From: Tethya wilhelma
Lineage: Eukaryota > Porifera > Demospongiae > Tethyida > Tethyidae
Direction: 5' to 3'
DNA: 64,000 nt
Assembly (NCBI GenBank): GCA_964030475.1
Contig: CAXIPT010000008.1
Coordinates: 4,030,568 to 4,094,567 of the forward strand
How positions within the stretch are numbered: the stretch's first letter is position 1; each line of letters opens with the position of its first letter. Below are positions 25,086 through 48,923 of this stretch, one piece after another. The position numbers and the translations under genes were made by a program. Below the pieces are notes generated by a model. That model was not told the origin of the DNA, searched no databases, and worked only from the letters and a program-made list of their open reading frames with translations.

Positions 25086-26630
25086 TTTTTTCCTAGTCTA
25101 GCCAGAGTGTCCTGCATGACATTGTATGAATGAGCAGGTCTCAGTCACTCATGAATAACATTAAGACATACACTTAATTTGTAGGATCATGAATAAGCTT
25201 TAAGCATGCTATAGTCTTCTACTTCTTTATTTTTGCCTCCAATATAATTATAAGACAATCATTGTAAATGAGTTTTGCGGTGCACTATACTAATTTTAAT
25301 TTAGTAGCACCTGTGTAGAGATGGTCTACTGAGATACACAATTGCATGTACATGTTTCAGATTATGACATTCAACAATTTCGTACCCACCATACAATACC
25401 TGGCAGCCTAACATTGCCTATAGACATGAGACTGCATGATGCATGCATGCGATATGGTATGAATGGGTTCTATATCTCCTTTACTGTGAACAAAGAATTT
25501 GATCAGAGTACCAGTAACTATATACCACCACATGATGACTACGCACAAACAAATACCATGCATAAACAAACACCATGAATTTAAGCAAAACAACTGCAGC
25601 ATGAGAGTTCAGGCGTATATGTCTGGCATATTGATAAATGACACCAAGGTTACCAACTTTAACAATATTAATGATCATGCATGCAAAAGTATATTCCCCC
25701 GGATGACTAGGGTATGCACCAACTCTAATGATCATGTATGCAAAAGGATATTCCCCCAGATGACTAGGGTATGCACCAACTCTAATGATCATGTATGCAA
25801 AAGGATATTCCCCCGGATGACTAGGGTATGTACCAAGTGAATGGTGTTTGTTTGCGCATGGCGTTTATTTCTGTACCATGGAGTGTTTGTTTGTGCATGC
25901 CATAGCCCAGAGTATTTTGTTAAGTTATTGTAATAAAATTCTTCTTTCACATGCAGTAACTAAAAGGAGAGCTTGCCGTGACATTATATTTATCTAATTA
26001 TTAGCCAAAATGACGTATTTGTAAGGAAATGCAAGGATTACTAGGAAAGATGCATAAACAAACAGAAAGTATTAATTAGTGTAAAACCATTAATTTGCAG
26101 GTAATCATCCAGGAGAATAATATGTTTACATAATTATTAGTAAAGCTGGTAACCATGGTGTCATTCATTACATGTAAAATTGTACAGGCACAACTGTGAA
26201 GTCTCACAATCATGCACAACTTGGTCAGTCTATATATATAGATCTTACGTATATATGTCTAGACATGTTGACTTAAACTGCACGATGAAACAACACGGCG
26301 TTAATAATAACATTGATTTTGTATGTTTTCTAAGTTTCCAAATCTTTCGTAGCTGTTAACTAGATACTCTAAACATTGAAGATATGTAATACAAAAATTT
26401 AATGCATGGAATGTTTATAAGTGCAGAGCCAGCATCAACTGCATGAATGACAGTGATAATTTTGTGGTGACAGAGGAATGTGTACTGAAAGCACCACAAT
26501 TCATATAAAAGTGGGTACATGTAAACAAAATACTGCATTCAGTCCGCAGTCAGGTACTTGGCACTAAACTCTCCATTAAGTATCTGAATACTGCAGCTCT
26601 TCATTTACAATTGCAAGCAACGCCGCTGTA
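25086..26630. other. intergenic region with small tandem repeat
   Basis: This is AT-rich DNA between the amidohydrolase array and the peroxidase. The only structure I see is the 57-bp tandem repeat at 25670-25837. The last ~60 bp should hold the peroxidase promoter and 5' leader. Confidence 0.4.
25670..25837. repeat. 57-bp tandem repeat, three copies
   Basis: The unit begins AATGATCATG and contains ATTCCCCC and ACTAGGGTATG. It repeats at 25670, 25727 and 25784 (the last slightly short) with only a few substitutions. A relaxed reading frame runs through all three copies, but composition and context give no support for a protein. Confidence 0.85.
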
Positions 26631-28516
26631 ATGATGGTCATGGTAAAAGATATCGCAAAGACAATCACTCTGCTGGTTGTTTTTTTCATTGTCTCCAGCA
26701 ATTCACAAGGTAAAAATCTAATGGCTCTTCTTCTCAATAATTTTACTTTGTTTAACTCAGTAAAATTAATTGTTTTCAAACAGATTCTAGCTGTGATCTC
26801 GAATCTCTAACAGGATGTGTTCAACCACCCCAAGATCCTGACTGTGTAAATGCTGTTCTGAATTTCCGCACTTTTGATGGAACGTGCAATAACCTTTTCT
26901 ACCCTTTACAAGGTGCAGCTGGTACTCCCTCAAGACGACTGCTTCCAGCCATTTATGAAGATGGTATTGGGAGGCCAGTTGGAACGACCCAGATTTTGCT
27001 GGGGAATTTTTTCTCAGGCAATTGGCCCAGTCCGCGATTCCTCAGCCAGAACTTGGTCAGAAACGTGACTCAGACTCCAATAAATGTGGACTTGACACAC
27101 ATATTCATGCAGTGGGGACAATTCTTAGATCACGACATGGATCTGCAACCAGAAATAGAGGAGGAGTGCGGATGTGATCTTACTGAAATTTGTATCCCCA
27201 TTATTGTGCCTCCTGATGACCCAGTGTTTGGTATTGAATCTGAGAATGGAGGAGAATGCCTCAGATTCAGGAGAACCGAACCTATATGTCAATGTGAAGA
27301 AACAAGGGAGCAATTTAGTGTGCTTACATCATACATTGATGGATCCGGGATTTATGGGTCATCAAAAGAAGTTGCTGACTCGCTTCGGCTTTTTAAAGGA
27401 GGATTGCTCAAACAAGGTGGAAGGTCAGAGAGCACTAGAGGGAACTTACCTTTTGATGAAGAGAGAGAAGAAGATATTCCGTTCTTTAGAGCTGGGGACA
27501 TCAGATCTAATGAGCATACTGGACTAACAATAATGCACACACTATGGCTACGTGAGCACAACCGCGTTGCTAGACTTCTTTGCACCATCAATCCATGTTG
27601 GAGTGACGAAAGAGTCTTTCAAGAAGCTAGAAAGATTGTTGGAGCTGAAATACAAGTGATTACCTACAACTCCTTCTTACCCAAAATCTTTGGAGACAAC
27701 TTCAACACCTACATACCTCCTTATAATGGCTATGACACGACAGTTGATGCTACAATACCAAGTGCATTCTTAACTGCTGCTTACAGATTTGGCCATAGCT
27801 TGATTCGTAACCAATTTGAACGTCTAGACAGGGACTACAACCCTCTTGATATTGGACCATTGCCTTTAGTGGATGCCTTTTTCGATCCTCTCAACTACTT
27901 TATAAGCGAGGGGACGGATCCTATAATACGTGGACTCATTGTAGACCGAGCTGAAACAGTTGACGAGTTTCTCAGCTCGACCCTCACGAGTCAGTTGTTT
28001 GCAGACACAATGGAAAGCCTTGGAATGGATTTGGCCTCCCTAAACATTCAGCGAGGTCGAGATCACGGCTTACCACCATACAGGGACTGGACTGACTTTT
28101 GTGAAGAGCAGTTTCCAGGAATATTTGCCGAATTCCGAACATCAGACAGTGCGGAAGCATTCAGAGAAGCATACGGTGCATTTGGTTTTTTCAGAGGCAT
28201 GGATCTCTGGCTGGCTGGACTGGCTGAAGGACCACTAATGGGAGGACTGGTTGGTCCAACATTTGCCTGCATAATGGGCATCACCTTCAGAGATGTGCGA
28301 GATGGAGATCGGTTTTGGTACGAAAACACTGACGTTTTCTCAAGCAGTCAACTCGAAGAGCTTAATGAAGTATCCCTTGCCAGGATAATCTGTGACAATG
28401 CCGACGATATTCCAGAGGTACCATTTGATGTCTTTCTTCGTGGTTCAGAGCGAGTTAGCTGCGAAGAAATTCCCAGTATCAATATACTTGCCTGGTTGGA
28501 TAGCACATGCTTTTAA
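26631..28516 (+). CDS. secreted animal haem peroxidase
   Basis: Two exons (26631-26709, 26784-28516) give 603 residues. The first exon encodes a signal peptide (TITLLVVFFIVSSNSQ). The peroxidase domain fills the rest: FRTFDGTCNNL and RLLPAIYEDG at its start; MQWGQFLDHDMD with the distal His and haem-linking Asp (about residue 135); the Ca-site-like SYIDGSGIYGSS; RAGDIRSNEHTGL with the catalytic Arg and Glu (about 266); REHNRVA; the proximal His in AAYRFGHSLIRNQ (about 363); and SLNIQRGRDHG. It belongs to the peroxidasin/MPO/TPO superfamily but has no Ig, LRR or EGF modules. Likely role: H2O2-dependent oxidation outside the cell, in defence or matrix cross-linking (inference). Only one intron is present. 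Confidence 0.93.
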
Positions 28517-29547
28517 CCACCAAAATTGGACTGCTACATAATTATAAAAGATAAAACTGATAGGACAAAAATAACCGAACAGAAGCATATCAGCACAATA
28601 ATCATCATGCAATCCTAAGCTATATAATTTTATAATGCACTGTTATTATGGTACTATGATACACAATAAGATGACTACATGCTTAGAATTTGGAACAATT
28701 ATTAACCTAAAGTGTGCTCCATGAGCTTTGAATTGAGAACATTCTCAGAATTGTTCCAATTGGGGATATGCATGTAATTTGTAATGGCATAGTTTCAAAA
28801 ACACATCACCATGTTGTCACTCCTACCACATACAATGGAAGCACTATCTGAGTATCAGGTACCGATGAGAGCACCCATTAGGATAGTACCACCCTCCAAC
28901 ATGATTTGGCCTTGGGAGAAGATGAAGCTATAGTAATGCAAATAGTTTCAAAACTCAAGAGTGAACTGTCAGCAAACCAAGACTGAGTGAAAGGCCTATA
29001 TAGGCACAAAATGTGGAGAAGAAGAATGATAGCAATTGCTAGAATATATATTTAGACGCCATTTATGATTGCATCCATCTATAGCGCATGCGCACGTGCA
29101 ATGTTATGACGTCACTCAGGTTCAACACGTACGTACGTACGTCATGCGTAGCCAGCTAGCTAGCTAGCCTCGACCTCGTACGATCGATCATACTGTACGT
29201 CTCGCGGGCCGTCTGGCTCACGAGACTAGCCTCTAGCTGGCAAGGCTAAAGCCAGCTTCTTAGTTTGCTCCGCGTGGGATCCGTCAAGTTACCCCACATA
29301 TAAATGGTACAATAATTATAACCATTATTACAAGTATAATATAGCTAGTAAAAAATTACGAATAATTTCTGTACACGCCAAAAATATTAATGCTGAAAAT
29401 ATTCAGATTTGGGTTAATTAATACAGACACACAGGAATATAACTTAGTACTACAAATATAAAATTCACTGTATGTAATATGCACCCAGTTTTATAGAAAT
29501 GCCTATAAGGATAATAATATTATAGTACACACTGATTTCAACAGTTA
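28517..29547. other. intergenic region with CpG- and palindrome-rich patch
   Basis: 28517-29080 has no gene. 29085-29270 is rich in CpG and short palindromes: GCGCATGCGCA (NRF1-type), TGACGTCA, ACGTACGTACGTACG and a CTAGCTAGCTAGCTAG run. It looks like a promoter, but no gene starts clearly on either side; the neighbouring SRCR and peroxidase genes both end here. Confidence 0.4.
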
Positions 29548-41168
<11,621 letters not shown>

Positions 41169-41758
41169 TTTTTCTTGACTCTTAAGCTCTGGCAACTTTA
41201 TACACACTGTCTTGATCAACAACTATAAAAATAAGATCTTAGACAAGTGACACACTAATGCAGTAAAATTTATGCAGTGTGCAAATTTTTGGAATCGGAC
41301 TAAATACGAGCTATGAATCACCTTAAATTATGACACGAAGCTAGGAAATACATACTTCCTCTTATTAAGATTTAGCTATATACATAATAATGTGTATAGT
41401 ATATACTATAACTGTTATTATCTCAGCAATAAGTTATACTTCCTCAAAAACATGAGAATATACAAGCTGATGTAATCAGTGGGAAAACAACTGAACTAGA
41501 AGGAAAATATGCACATACACGTGCACACGCACGCGCATACGCATATGTATGTATGCATGTACTTACTCACTCACACACACACACACACACACACACACAT
41601 TGTGTTCAACTAAAGTTGTATCAAAAAAGTAGAAAAAAACTGACTCCAGTATATTTAGACAATCACTTGTAAAAAAAGACAACTTGAGGCAGCAAACTTT
41701 GTACTAGGTACAACATAGTACTTATCTTCAGTGTTTGTCCATTAGCAGTTCTATTCAG
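41169..41758. other. spacer between SRCR gene start and GST 3' end
   Basis: This holds the SRCR promoter and probably 5' leader, a CA repeat at 41573-41600 and the GST 3' region. No gene is seen. Confidence 0.4.
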
Positions 41759-42475
41759 CTATGGAAGTACAGTTCCTTTTCTAATTGCTGTAGCAACCTC
41801 AGAAACAGCAGTATCATCAGCATACCTTTGGTACTCTTTGATCAGTGCTCCTTCATCGGGCACGGTTTTCTTAAAGCTTTCATACTTGAAGAGAGCTTCA
41901 CACCACGCGTGAAACTTCTGAAGCTGTTCACCTTCTTTTGGAATGCTGAAGTTTCTGTAGTGTGGAAGAATGACAAACATACGGTAGGCAAAAGGTGCTA
42001 ACATCATGTCCACCAGGTTCAGCGTCTTTCCACCAAAAAATGGAGTACTGGAGTCGAAATCGGTGAACAGCTCCTTTGTGAATTTGATCAAATCCGCTTT
42101 TGCTTCACTTCGATCAACTTCTTCCTTCTTCAAGAGAAGCTTATAAAAATTTGGGACAATTTTCTTGGTAATGAAATCAGACAATATCCTTGCACATGCT
42201 CTATCATAGGGGTCCACAGGAAGAAGGTTCGTGTCCGTCTTCCATGCCTCATCGATGTACTCGATACACACAGCAGACTCATACACAGACTTCCCATTGT
42301 GGACTATGACTGGTACAAGACCCCTGGGGTTGACTGCCAACCACTCCGGAGTTTTGTTGTAGGGGTCTTGTTCAACGTACTCAAACTCCACGCCTTTTTC
42401 CAACAGAGCAATCCATGCTCGCTGAGCAAAAGGACAGAACCAAGCGTTGTAGAATTTTGGAAGCACCACATCCAT
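41759..42475 (-). CDS. omega-class glutathione S-transferase
   Basis: A single exon of 238 residues. The thioredoxin-like N-terminal domain carries the omega-class active-site Cys in NAWFCPFAQRAW (about residue 14). It has the cis-Pro GLVPVIVHNGK and the glutathione-binding YESAVCIEYIDE. The all-alpha C-terminal domain follows from about residue 90 and includes PFFGGKTLNLVDMMLAPF, the conserved helix-6 N-capping region. Omega GSTs reduce dehydroascorbate and other thiols rather than conjugating. No signal peptide, so cytosolic. The gene is intronless, unlike its neighbours. It is divergent from the ankyrin/PH gene, whose ATG lies 133 bp away. Confidence 0.93.
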   Translation of the reverse strand: MDVVLPKFYNAWFCPFAQRAWIALLEKGVEFEYVEQDPYNKTPEWLAVNPRGLVPVIVHNGKSVYESAVCIEYIDEAWKTDTNLLPVDPYDRACARILSDFITKKIVPNFYKLLLKKEEVDRSEAKADLIKFTKELFTDFDSSTPFFGGKTLNLVDMMLAPFAYRMFVILPHYRNFSIPKEGEQLQKFHAWCEALFKYESFKKTVPDEGALIKEYQRYADDTAVSEVATAIRKGTVLP

Positions 42476-42608
42476 TGTCTTCCTTGTCCTTCACTCTAAA
42501 TGTAGAGCACTCCTCGAATACGCCGCGCCACATAATGCGCGCGCACAGCTTACACGCTAATGAGCCCCGCCCCTCAACATCACCCTGCTCAGTATTCAAA
42601 AAAAGAGT
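42476..42608. promoter_or_regulatory. divergent promoter between GST and ankyrin/PH gene
   Basis: The 133 bp between the two start codons are GC-richer than the surroundings, with GCGCGCGC near 42538 and a CCCCGCCCC GC box near 42563. No TATA box is seen. Confidence 0.5.
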
Positions 42609-43651
42609 ATGGATTTGAAGCCAGTGACTCCCCTCCCTCCAGGCATGGTGCCTTCAGAGTCCAGACAGGACATGAGAGACTTTATGGAAGACCCAAAGAG
42701 CATTATCAAAGAAGTATGGTGTTAATATTATTATCTCTATGCTCTATGACCATTACCCATTCTTCCCTCCTTTTTTCAGGGAACCATTGATGAAAGCAGC
42801 AATGCTAATACTGTTGAAGTGTCATCTCCAGAGACTGTAGGTGTTCCAGTGTTGTCAGGATCACCTCCAAAGGCATGGATGTCTCCTAGTGACGAAACTG
42901 ATGGTAGGTTAATGTTAGTACATCACAGTATTGTGTATGGTAAGTGAGTAATTCTAGCTGTTTTTCTACAGAAAAGGATGAACATGGTAAACATGGTTCA
43001 TCAGAATCACCCAACAGTAAACCAGTGAGTCTCACATACAATGTTTCAGTGCTGTTTGATGTGCATAATGTCAACATTTTTACTCGATCTGTCGTGGTTC
43101 TTTCAGTCAGAGAAGTCTACTAGTGTCAACAATGGATCATCTCAACAGACACCACATAAGAGTAAAGACTCCCAAGGTATAAAATCTATAAGATGGATCA
43201 ATGATCAAAGTTAAGCAATTTGTCTAATGAATTTTATCCCCAGACTTTCGGAAGGAGCTGTTTATGAGTGGAGCAAAAGTGTCTCATTCTCAGCCACAAC
43301 AATCAACACCAAAGCGAACCTTGACCCCTCTGAAACGATCCAACAAGGTCGCTCCAAGTCCCAGTACTACTGTTACTATGACAACCAATAACAAAGAAGG
43401 CCCCCTACAGTCGAGCAGTGCTAGCATACTTGAGCCTAAAAGCCTCCTGGGCTCTTATACTGGTAGCGAAAGACCAGGTAGTGTACCAGCTGCCAAAGAA
43501 GAAGGAAGGAAAAATTCAGAGAATAGTAAGCCAGTTCCACTGGAGCCAACCATCATAGTAAAATCAATAGATGAACCAGATGGGGGTAAGTGTCAGATTA
43601 GTAGATTGTCATTGATAGACTGCATCTATACATCTACATACACACACACAC

Positions 43652-43691
<40 letters not shown>

Positions 43692-46600
43692 ACACCAGTA
43701 TCCAAGCCAGTGGAAGCGCTCTACAGTTCTGTAGTCAAACAGAAAAAATCCGCAACTAAAGTTCAACGAGAGAATGGCCACAAAGAGCCTGACATAATAG
43801 CAGTCATGCCTAAACTGGAAGCGTATGAACCACAACAAGGTTTGGATACAAGTACGGTGTATACAAACCCAGACGTAGGTGATTCGTCAGAACTGGATCT
43901 TTCTTCAACCGATCAAAATGCTTCCATCCTATCACATGACGATCACATGATACCACCCAATCCACTATACGAGTCGGTCGATGCACCTGATGTACCTCAA
44001 TACAGTGCTGCACTCTACAAGGGACTCAAAAAGCACGACAATGCACAAAATAACGTCCAACTTGTCTCGATCAAGGGAAACGTTCAACCTGAAAACAAAA
44101 GCATCAGTTTCCCACCAGGCAGCTCATCAGATATGCTTCCCCTCCATTATGCTGCAGCTAGTGGGAACAAGAAGGCCCTCTCGGAGGTGTTGTCCTCTCT
44201 CCCCATCATCCAAGACCGGGTGGAGAGGGTCCTTGGGACGGAGAAGATGTGCAAACGCGAAGGAGTGGATGTGTTTGATAGCGAGGGACGCACGCCCATC
44301 ATGCATGCTGTGCATAATGACAAGAAGCACTGTGTGAAACTGCTGGCTGAAGCAGGTGCCAACATCAACATTGAATCCAATGGTACGCGGAAATCAGTGT
44401 TTATGGATTCCCCACTCTATAGTAACAGCATGTTGTTGTTCTAGTTCATGATTCTTTCATACTGTATAACACACATGTACATGCACTGGTATTATACCAC
44501 AGATGGAAGCAGCTGTCTCCATCAAGTGGCCTACACTGGTAGTCTGGAAATGATGGCTCTCTTGCTCAGCCTGGGGGCAGATGGTTTGAAAAGAGTAAGC
44601 CATTACACTCAACTTGTTGTGAGTATTACCATTGTGATTCAGTACATTTGTGTCCATACATTCAGGACAATGAAGGTCGTGTTCCTCTTCATTGGTGTAC
44701 AAACAACACAGAACCGAAATGTATTGAGCTACTTCTCGACAAAGTAAGTCTTTAAGATATCACGTAGTTGAAGCAGAGACATCCTCACATTATTTTTTAT
44801 GACTAAACTATTTTTTTTTTCACATGCAGGTTCCTGGTCTTGATGCGAACATCAGAGATGGAGCCATGATGACGCCTCTCATGTGGGCAGCCTTCCACGG
44901 ACGGCCACAGCACGTCAGACTCTTGAAAGAGAAAGGTGCTGACTCAGCACTGAGGGATATTGATGGGATGGCAGCAATACACTGGTCCGTTCAGAGACAT
45001 GAAACCAGAGCCTTGCAGGTGATTCTTGACATGTAGCTCACATTGGGGGGGGGGGGAACAAACCTTCTCAAGACTGATTTTTGATCAAATTTTGTCATCC
45101 TGATTTTGTCCCACACCTACAGGTCCTCATTGACTCTGAGAGTGCTCAATATTGTGACAACAAAGGCAAGACTGTGATGCACCAGGCAGCTGAGCAGGTG
45201 TGTTGAAAAATGAAAACTGAGAGAGAGAACGTTAACATTGTGTATGGCATAAATTTAGGGATGTGCCAAAGCTGTTAGTCTCATCAAAGCAGTCAAGCCA
45301 ACTTCTGTGAACGACAGGGATGAAAATGGGTATGAATTTGATAGGAAGCTGAAAAACATACACTCTTAAAAAAATCATCTTTGAACTTTGTTTTTCCTTC
45401 TTCTTTCAGTCGTACACCATTGCATTGGGCCACTGTGTGTGAGAATCCAGAGGTGATCAGAACGTTGCTAGCTCATGGGGGTAAGTAAAACCATCTGCTA
45501 ACTATAGCATTGAACAATGTCAATGGACTTATCAAAACTAATTAATTATCATTTACTTCTAATTTACAGCTGACCCTAATGTGAGGGATAACAGCAACAA
45601 CACAGCACTGGACTATGCCACTGATAAAGGTCTTCACTACTGTGCACTGCTCTTGACCAAAGAGGAGGGTCTGGATGAGACTGATGGGTAGGGGGACCTT
45701 TCTGTAATCATCACCATCACATTATTATTCCCCCTCAAATAGGTACAACTCCATTCTAATGTATGGTTCAACATCAGCAACTGTCGGAGCTCGTGCCTTA
45801 CAACAGCAGGTAGGTATAATAAGGATCCATCTCAGCTGCTAGTAGCCACTGATTGAAAAGGAACCTAAATCTCTTCTTTCTTTGTTTGTTTTTCAGGAGG
45901 GCCAGCTCCTCGATCCGGATGAGATCAAGAAGGCACTCAACCATGACCAGATCCTCCAGATACAGACCGTGTGCAAAGGGTCGTGGATGAACAAGTTCAC
46001 CAACAATGGAAAGGGACCACTTCACTCGAGGTTCTTCTGGGTCAACCCCTCCAATATCAGAGTAATTAGTAACCACTTTTGCATACATATGAAGCAGTAC
46101 TATGTGTCCCTAGGTCATTCTTCATTATGTGTATGTATTTCTTGCATAGATTTGTTGGGCAAAGACTAAAGATGCTAGTAGTGAGGACACTAAAGCAGGT
46201 AAGACTCTCGGTTTGTCATGGCTACCATGTTCATGACTATGTGGGATATTATGTGTGTGTTCCAGAGGTGCTGGTGGGGGTCCGATCATCAGCCAGTCCG
46301 GCTGTGTTCGGGAGAAAGGACTTTGACCCCATGAATAAACACAAGTATTCTTTCACAATCTTTACTGGTCAAAGGTACGTTAATAATAATAGGGTCATAC
46401 TCATTGGATCACATGACTGACATGAGCTATTTCAATCGTGTGAACATGACACAGGGTATTGGATGTTGTTGGTCTGTCTTCAGAAGACTATAAAATGTGG
46501 TTGAATGGTCTCCAGCTGCTGCTACACCTGGGCAGCATCAATGCCACAAGGGTGAGTGCTCTTGCACTTAGCAGTAATGGAACTAAATAATGAAAGCAAG

Positions 46601-46744
46601 GAAGGCCTGGTTTACAAGGCTAGTATTAGGTCACTCCCCCCCCCCCCTCAACAAGAAGAAAAAATCTTTCTCTTACACACACGATTACAGCTGCTCAGCA
46701 TTATCCAGACCTCTTCAGGAGGAGAGCCGAGACCAATTCCATGA
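42609..46744 (+). CDS. ankyrin-repeat protein with C-terminal PH-like domain
   Basis: Nineteen exons give 870 residues with closing phases: 42609-42713, 42780-42903, 42972-43024, 43107-43176, 43244-43585, 43699-44382, 44503-44594, 44666-44743, 44830-45018, 45123-45197, 45259-45329, 45410-45480, 45570-45687, 45743-45809, 45897-46061, 46150-46198, 46266-46374, 46455-46551, 46691-46744. The first ~390 residues are disordered, Ser/Pro/Thr-rich, with possible SH2-type tyrosines (NPLYESVD). Then come about seven ankyrin repeats (MLPLHYAAASGN, GRTPIMHAVHN, RVPLHWCTNN, MTPLMWAAFHG, RTPLHWATVCE, NTALDYATDKG). The C-terminus (from about residue 690) has a PH-like fold (SRFFWVNPSNIRICWAKTK, EDYKMWLNGLQLLL) like the Mcp5/PLC-type PH. 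A membrane-linked scaffold is inferred. I know no named orthologue. Confidence 0.85.
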
Positions 46745-46862
46745 AATGAAGCAAAACTGAATCTCACATCTCACATCCACAAAAAGAAATACAAACTTAA
46801 TTATTTCCACTTGCAGTTTATAATATTAGTTTGTGAACAGTAATAGATTTGCTGTTTTGTTT

Positions 46863-47356
46863 TTAAGTGTTTGTATTTTGTGCATATTCTTTTCTTCTTT
46901 GTTGTTGCCTCACCCACTGTCTGTAGTCACTGAGAGTGAGTACCTTGTCTGCATAGTAGTCATCCTCGTACTTGTTGACACCAGAGAAACGTTTCCCTTG
47001 GATACGATTGAGGAAGTCATTGTTTAGCTGTGAGGATGTGTGTGTGGGTGAGTGGGTATGTGGGTGTGTGCATGCATATATCTATGGGCTACAAATAACT
47101 AAATTTCTGTGAGCAGCTATAGGACAGCCACTATGTATCATACCTGGTCCAATTCTGTTGCTTGTTGTTTAAAGAGCATCCTCCACGTGGCAGTGAACAG
47201 GGCCCCTCCCATCATGAACCCAATGATACCACTGCCCACACCAGACAGAACTGCAATGGCAATGGGATCCATTCCCCTATGGACATACATGTGAGAGCAT
47301 TATATTACGCACACGTACAGGTAAGTGAAACACATCTATATGAGTAAAATTTACAA

Positions 47357-47409
<53 letters not shown>

Positions 47410-47780
47410 CAAACTTACATGATTAGTTCGACTTCTTCCTGCTGCATCTCAAACAACCGAGGGTTGAGTTGAACATGCACAAATGATGAGATGCCCATAC
47501 CAACAAATGCCAGAGGGATACCTGCCAACCTTGCTCGCAATTTTAAAGTCTTTCTCAGTTTTCTATACTCTTCAAAACTCATCTTTTTCTTATCATTGCT
47601 AGCCTGACTGGTAGAGAAGAGACGACTTGAAGAATAGTTTGTGACATGAGGCTTAGCTGAAGGATGAGTGATGCTTCTTGAGTGAAACGGAAAGCTGATG
47701 GTAGTTACAGTTCTCCAGTGGTAGAATTCACTCCTCAATAGCCATAGTATACTAGGTCTCTTGGAGATGAAACTAGCCAT
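46863..47780 (-). CDS. PAM17-like mitochondrial import motor subunit
   Basis: Three exons (47419-47780, 47144-47276, 46863-47027) give 219 residues. The N-terminal ~65 residues are basic and Ser-rich with no acids (MASFISKRPSILWLLRS, SRLFSTSQ), typical of a mitochondrial presequence. MSFEEYRKLRKTLKLRARLAGIP follows, then two hydrophobic helices joined by an FGMDP-like loop (here IMGMDPIAIAVLSGVGSG), and a C-terminal NDFLNRIQGKR...YYADKV. This layout matches PAM17, the TIM23-associated motor subunit known mainly from fungi (family knowledge). The 5' end is head to head with UCHL3. A CT microsatellite lies in the first intron. Confidence 0.8.
47359..47406. repeat. (CT)n microsatellite
   Basis: Twenty-four CT units in the first intron of the PAM17-like gene, ending just before its splice donor. 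Confidence 0.9.
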
Positions 47781-47856
47781 GTTCTACACTCCACGTGTGC
47801 AGGGAGTCGGTTTGACCTTTGCACTCTATCGTGCTGATTCAGCATAAAAACAAGTG
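47781..47856. promoter_or_regulatory. 76-bp bidirectional promoter PAM17 / UCHL3
   Basis: Only 76 bp separate the two start codons. A CCACGTGTG E-box-like site lies at about 47790. No TATA box is seen. The two genes must share core promoter and 5' leader sequence. Confidence 0.6.
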
Positions 47857-48892
47857 ATGGCTGAGGCTGAGAAGCAGAAGTCTGACAAGTGGTTGCCTCT
47901 GGAGGCTAATCCCGATGTTAGTGTATGTACAATGATGAATATATGATCTTCAACTCTCTTTGCTCCTTTTGCAGGTTATGAACAAAGTGAGTATGTGGTT
48001 CTATGCTACACCACAGTCAAACAAGTGTCTTCTTCGTCGTACAGTTGATACCGATACAAGTGCATGAATTTATCATATCTATTACACTCCCTCTACAGTA
48101 TGTTGCCAACCTTGGTATGGAGCCAACGTTTATGTTCTGTGATGTGTTTGGCTTTGACCCTGATCTCCTTGCCATGATTCCACAACCCTGCATCGCTCTA
48201 TTGCTCCTCTTTCCCATCAATGAGAAGGTGGGTGTGTCTTACTCGTACAAAGAAGCTTTCAGTTTCTATTTTTGCTCCTTGTGAATGTAGATGGTAAAGT
48301 TTGAGAAGGAAGAAAAGTCTCGTATTGACAAAGAAGGACAAGTGGTGTCTCCATCATTGTTCTACATGAAGCAGACCATTGGAAACGCTTGTGGAACAGT
48401 TGGTCTCCTACATGCACTTGGCAACTGTACAGATACGATCAATCTAAGTATGCCAAATGTCTTTGTATATGTATGACCATTGATTGAATGCCCTGCATTA
48501 TGCGGAGAGTTTTTGTTTGTTTGTTTGTTTGTTTGTTTGTTTTGGAATGTAGAAGATGGATTTCTAAAGGAATTTTTTGCAAGGACAAAGTCCATGACAC
48601 CCCAAGAGAGGGCTGAATACTTGGAGGCTGATGATGTGGGAGGAATGGTAAGTTGCAAAAGAAAAGTGGGCATAATTTCTTTGATGGGTCAGAGTGTGTG
48701 GTTATCCTGTGGTCAGTTCGATTATTTTACTACTTTTTTCCAGAGCATTTCTGAAGCACATGAAGCTAGTGCTCAAGAAGGAGATACAGCAGTAAGTTTC
48801 ACAACTTCAGACTAGCTTCCTACTGCATGTTGTTGAAATTAGATGTGTCAGTAGTGGGTGATGTGACTATAAGTTTATACAATGTGTATTAC

Positions 48893-48923
<31 letters not shown>

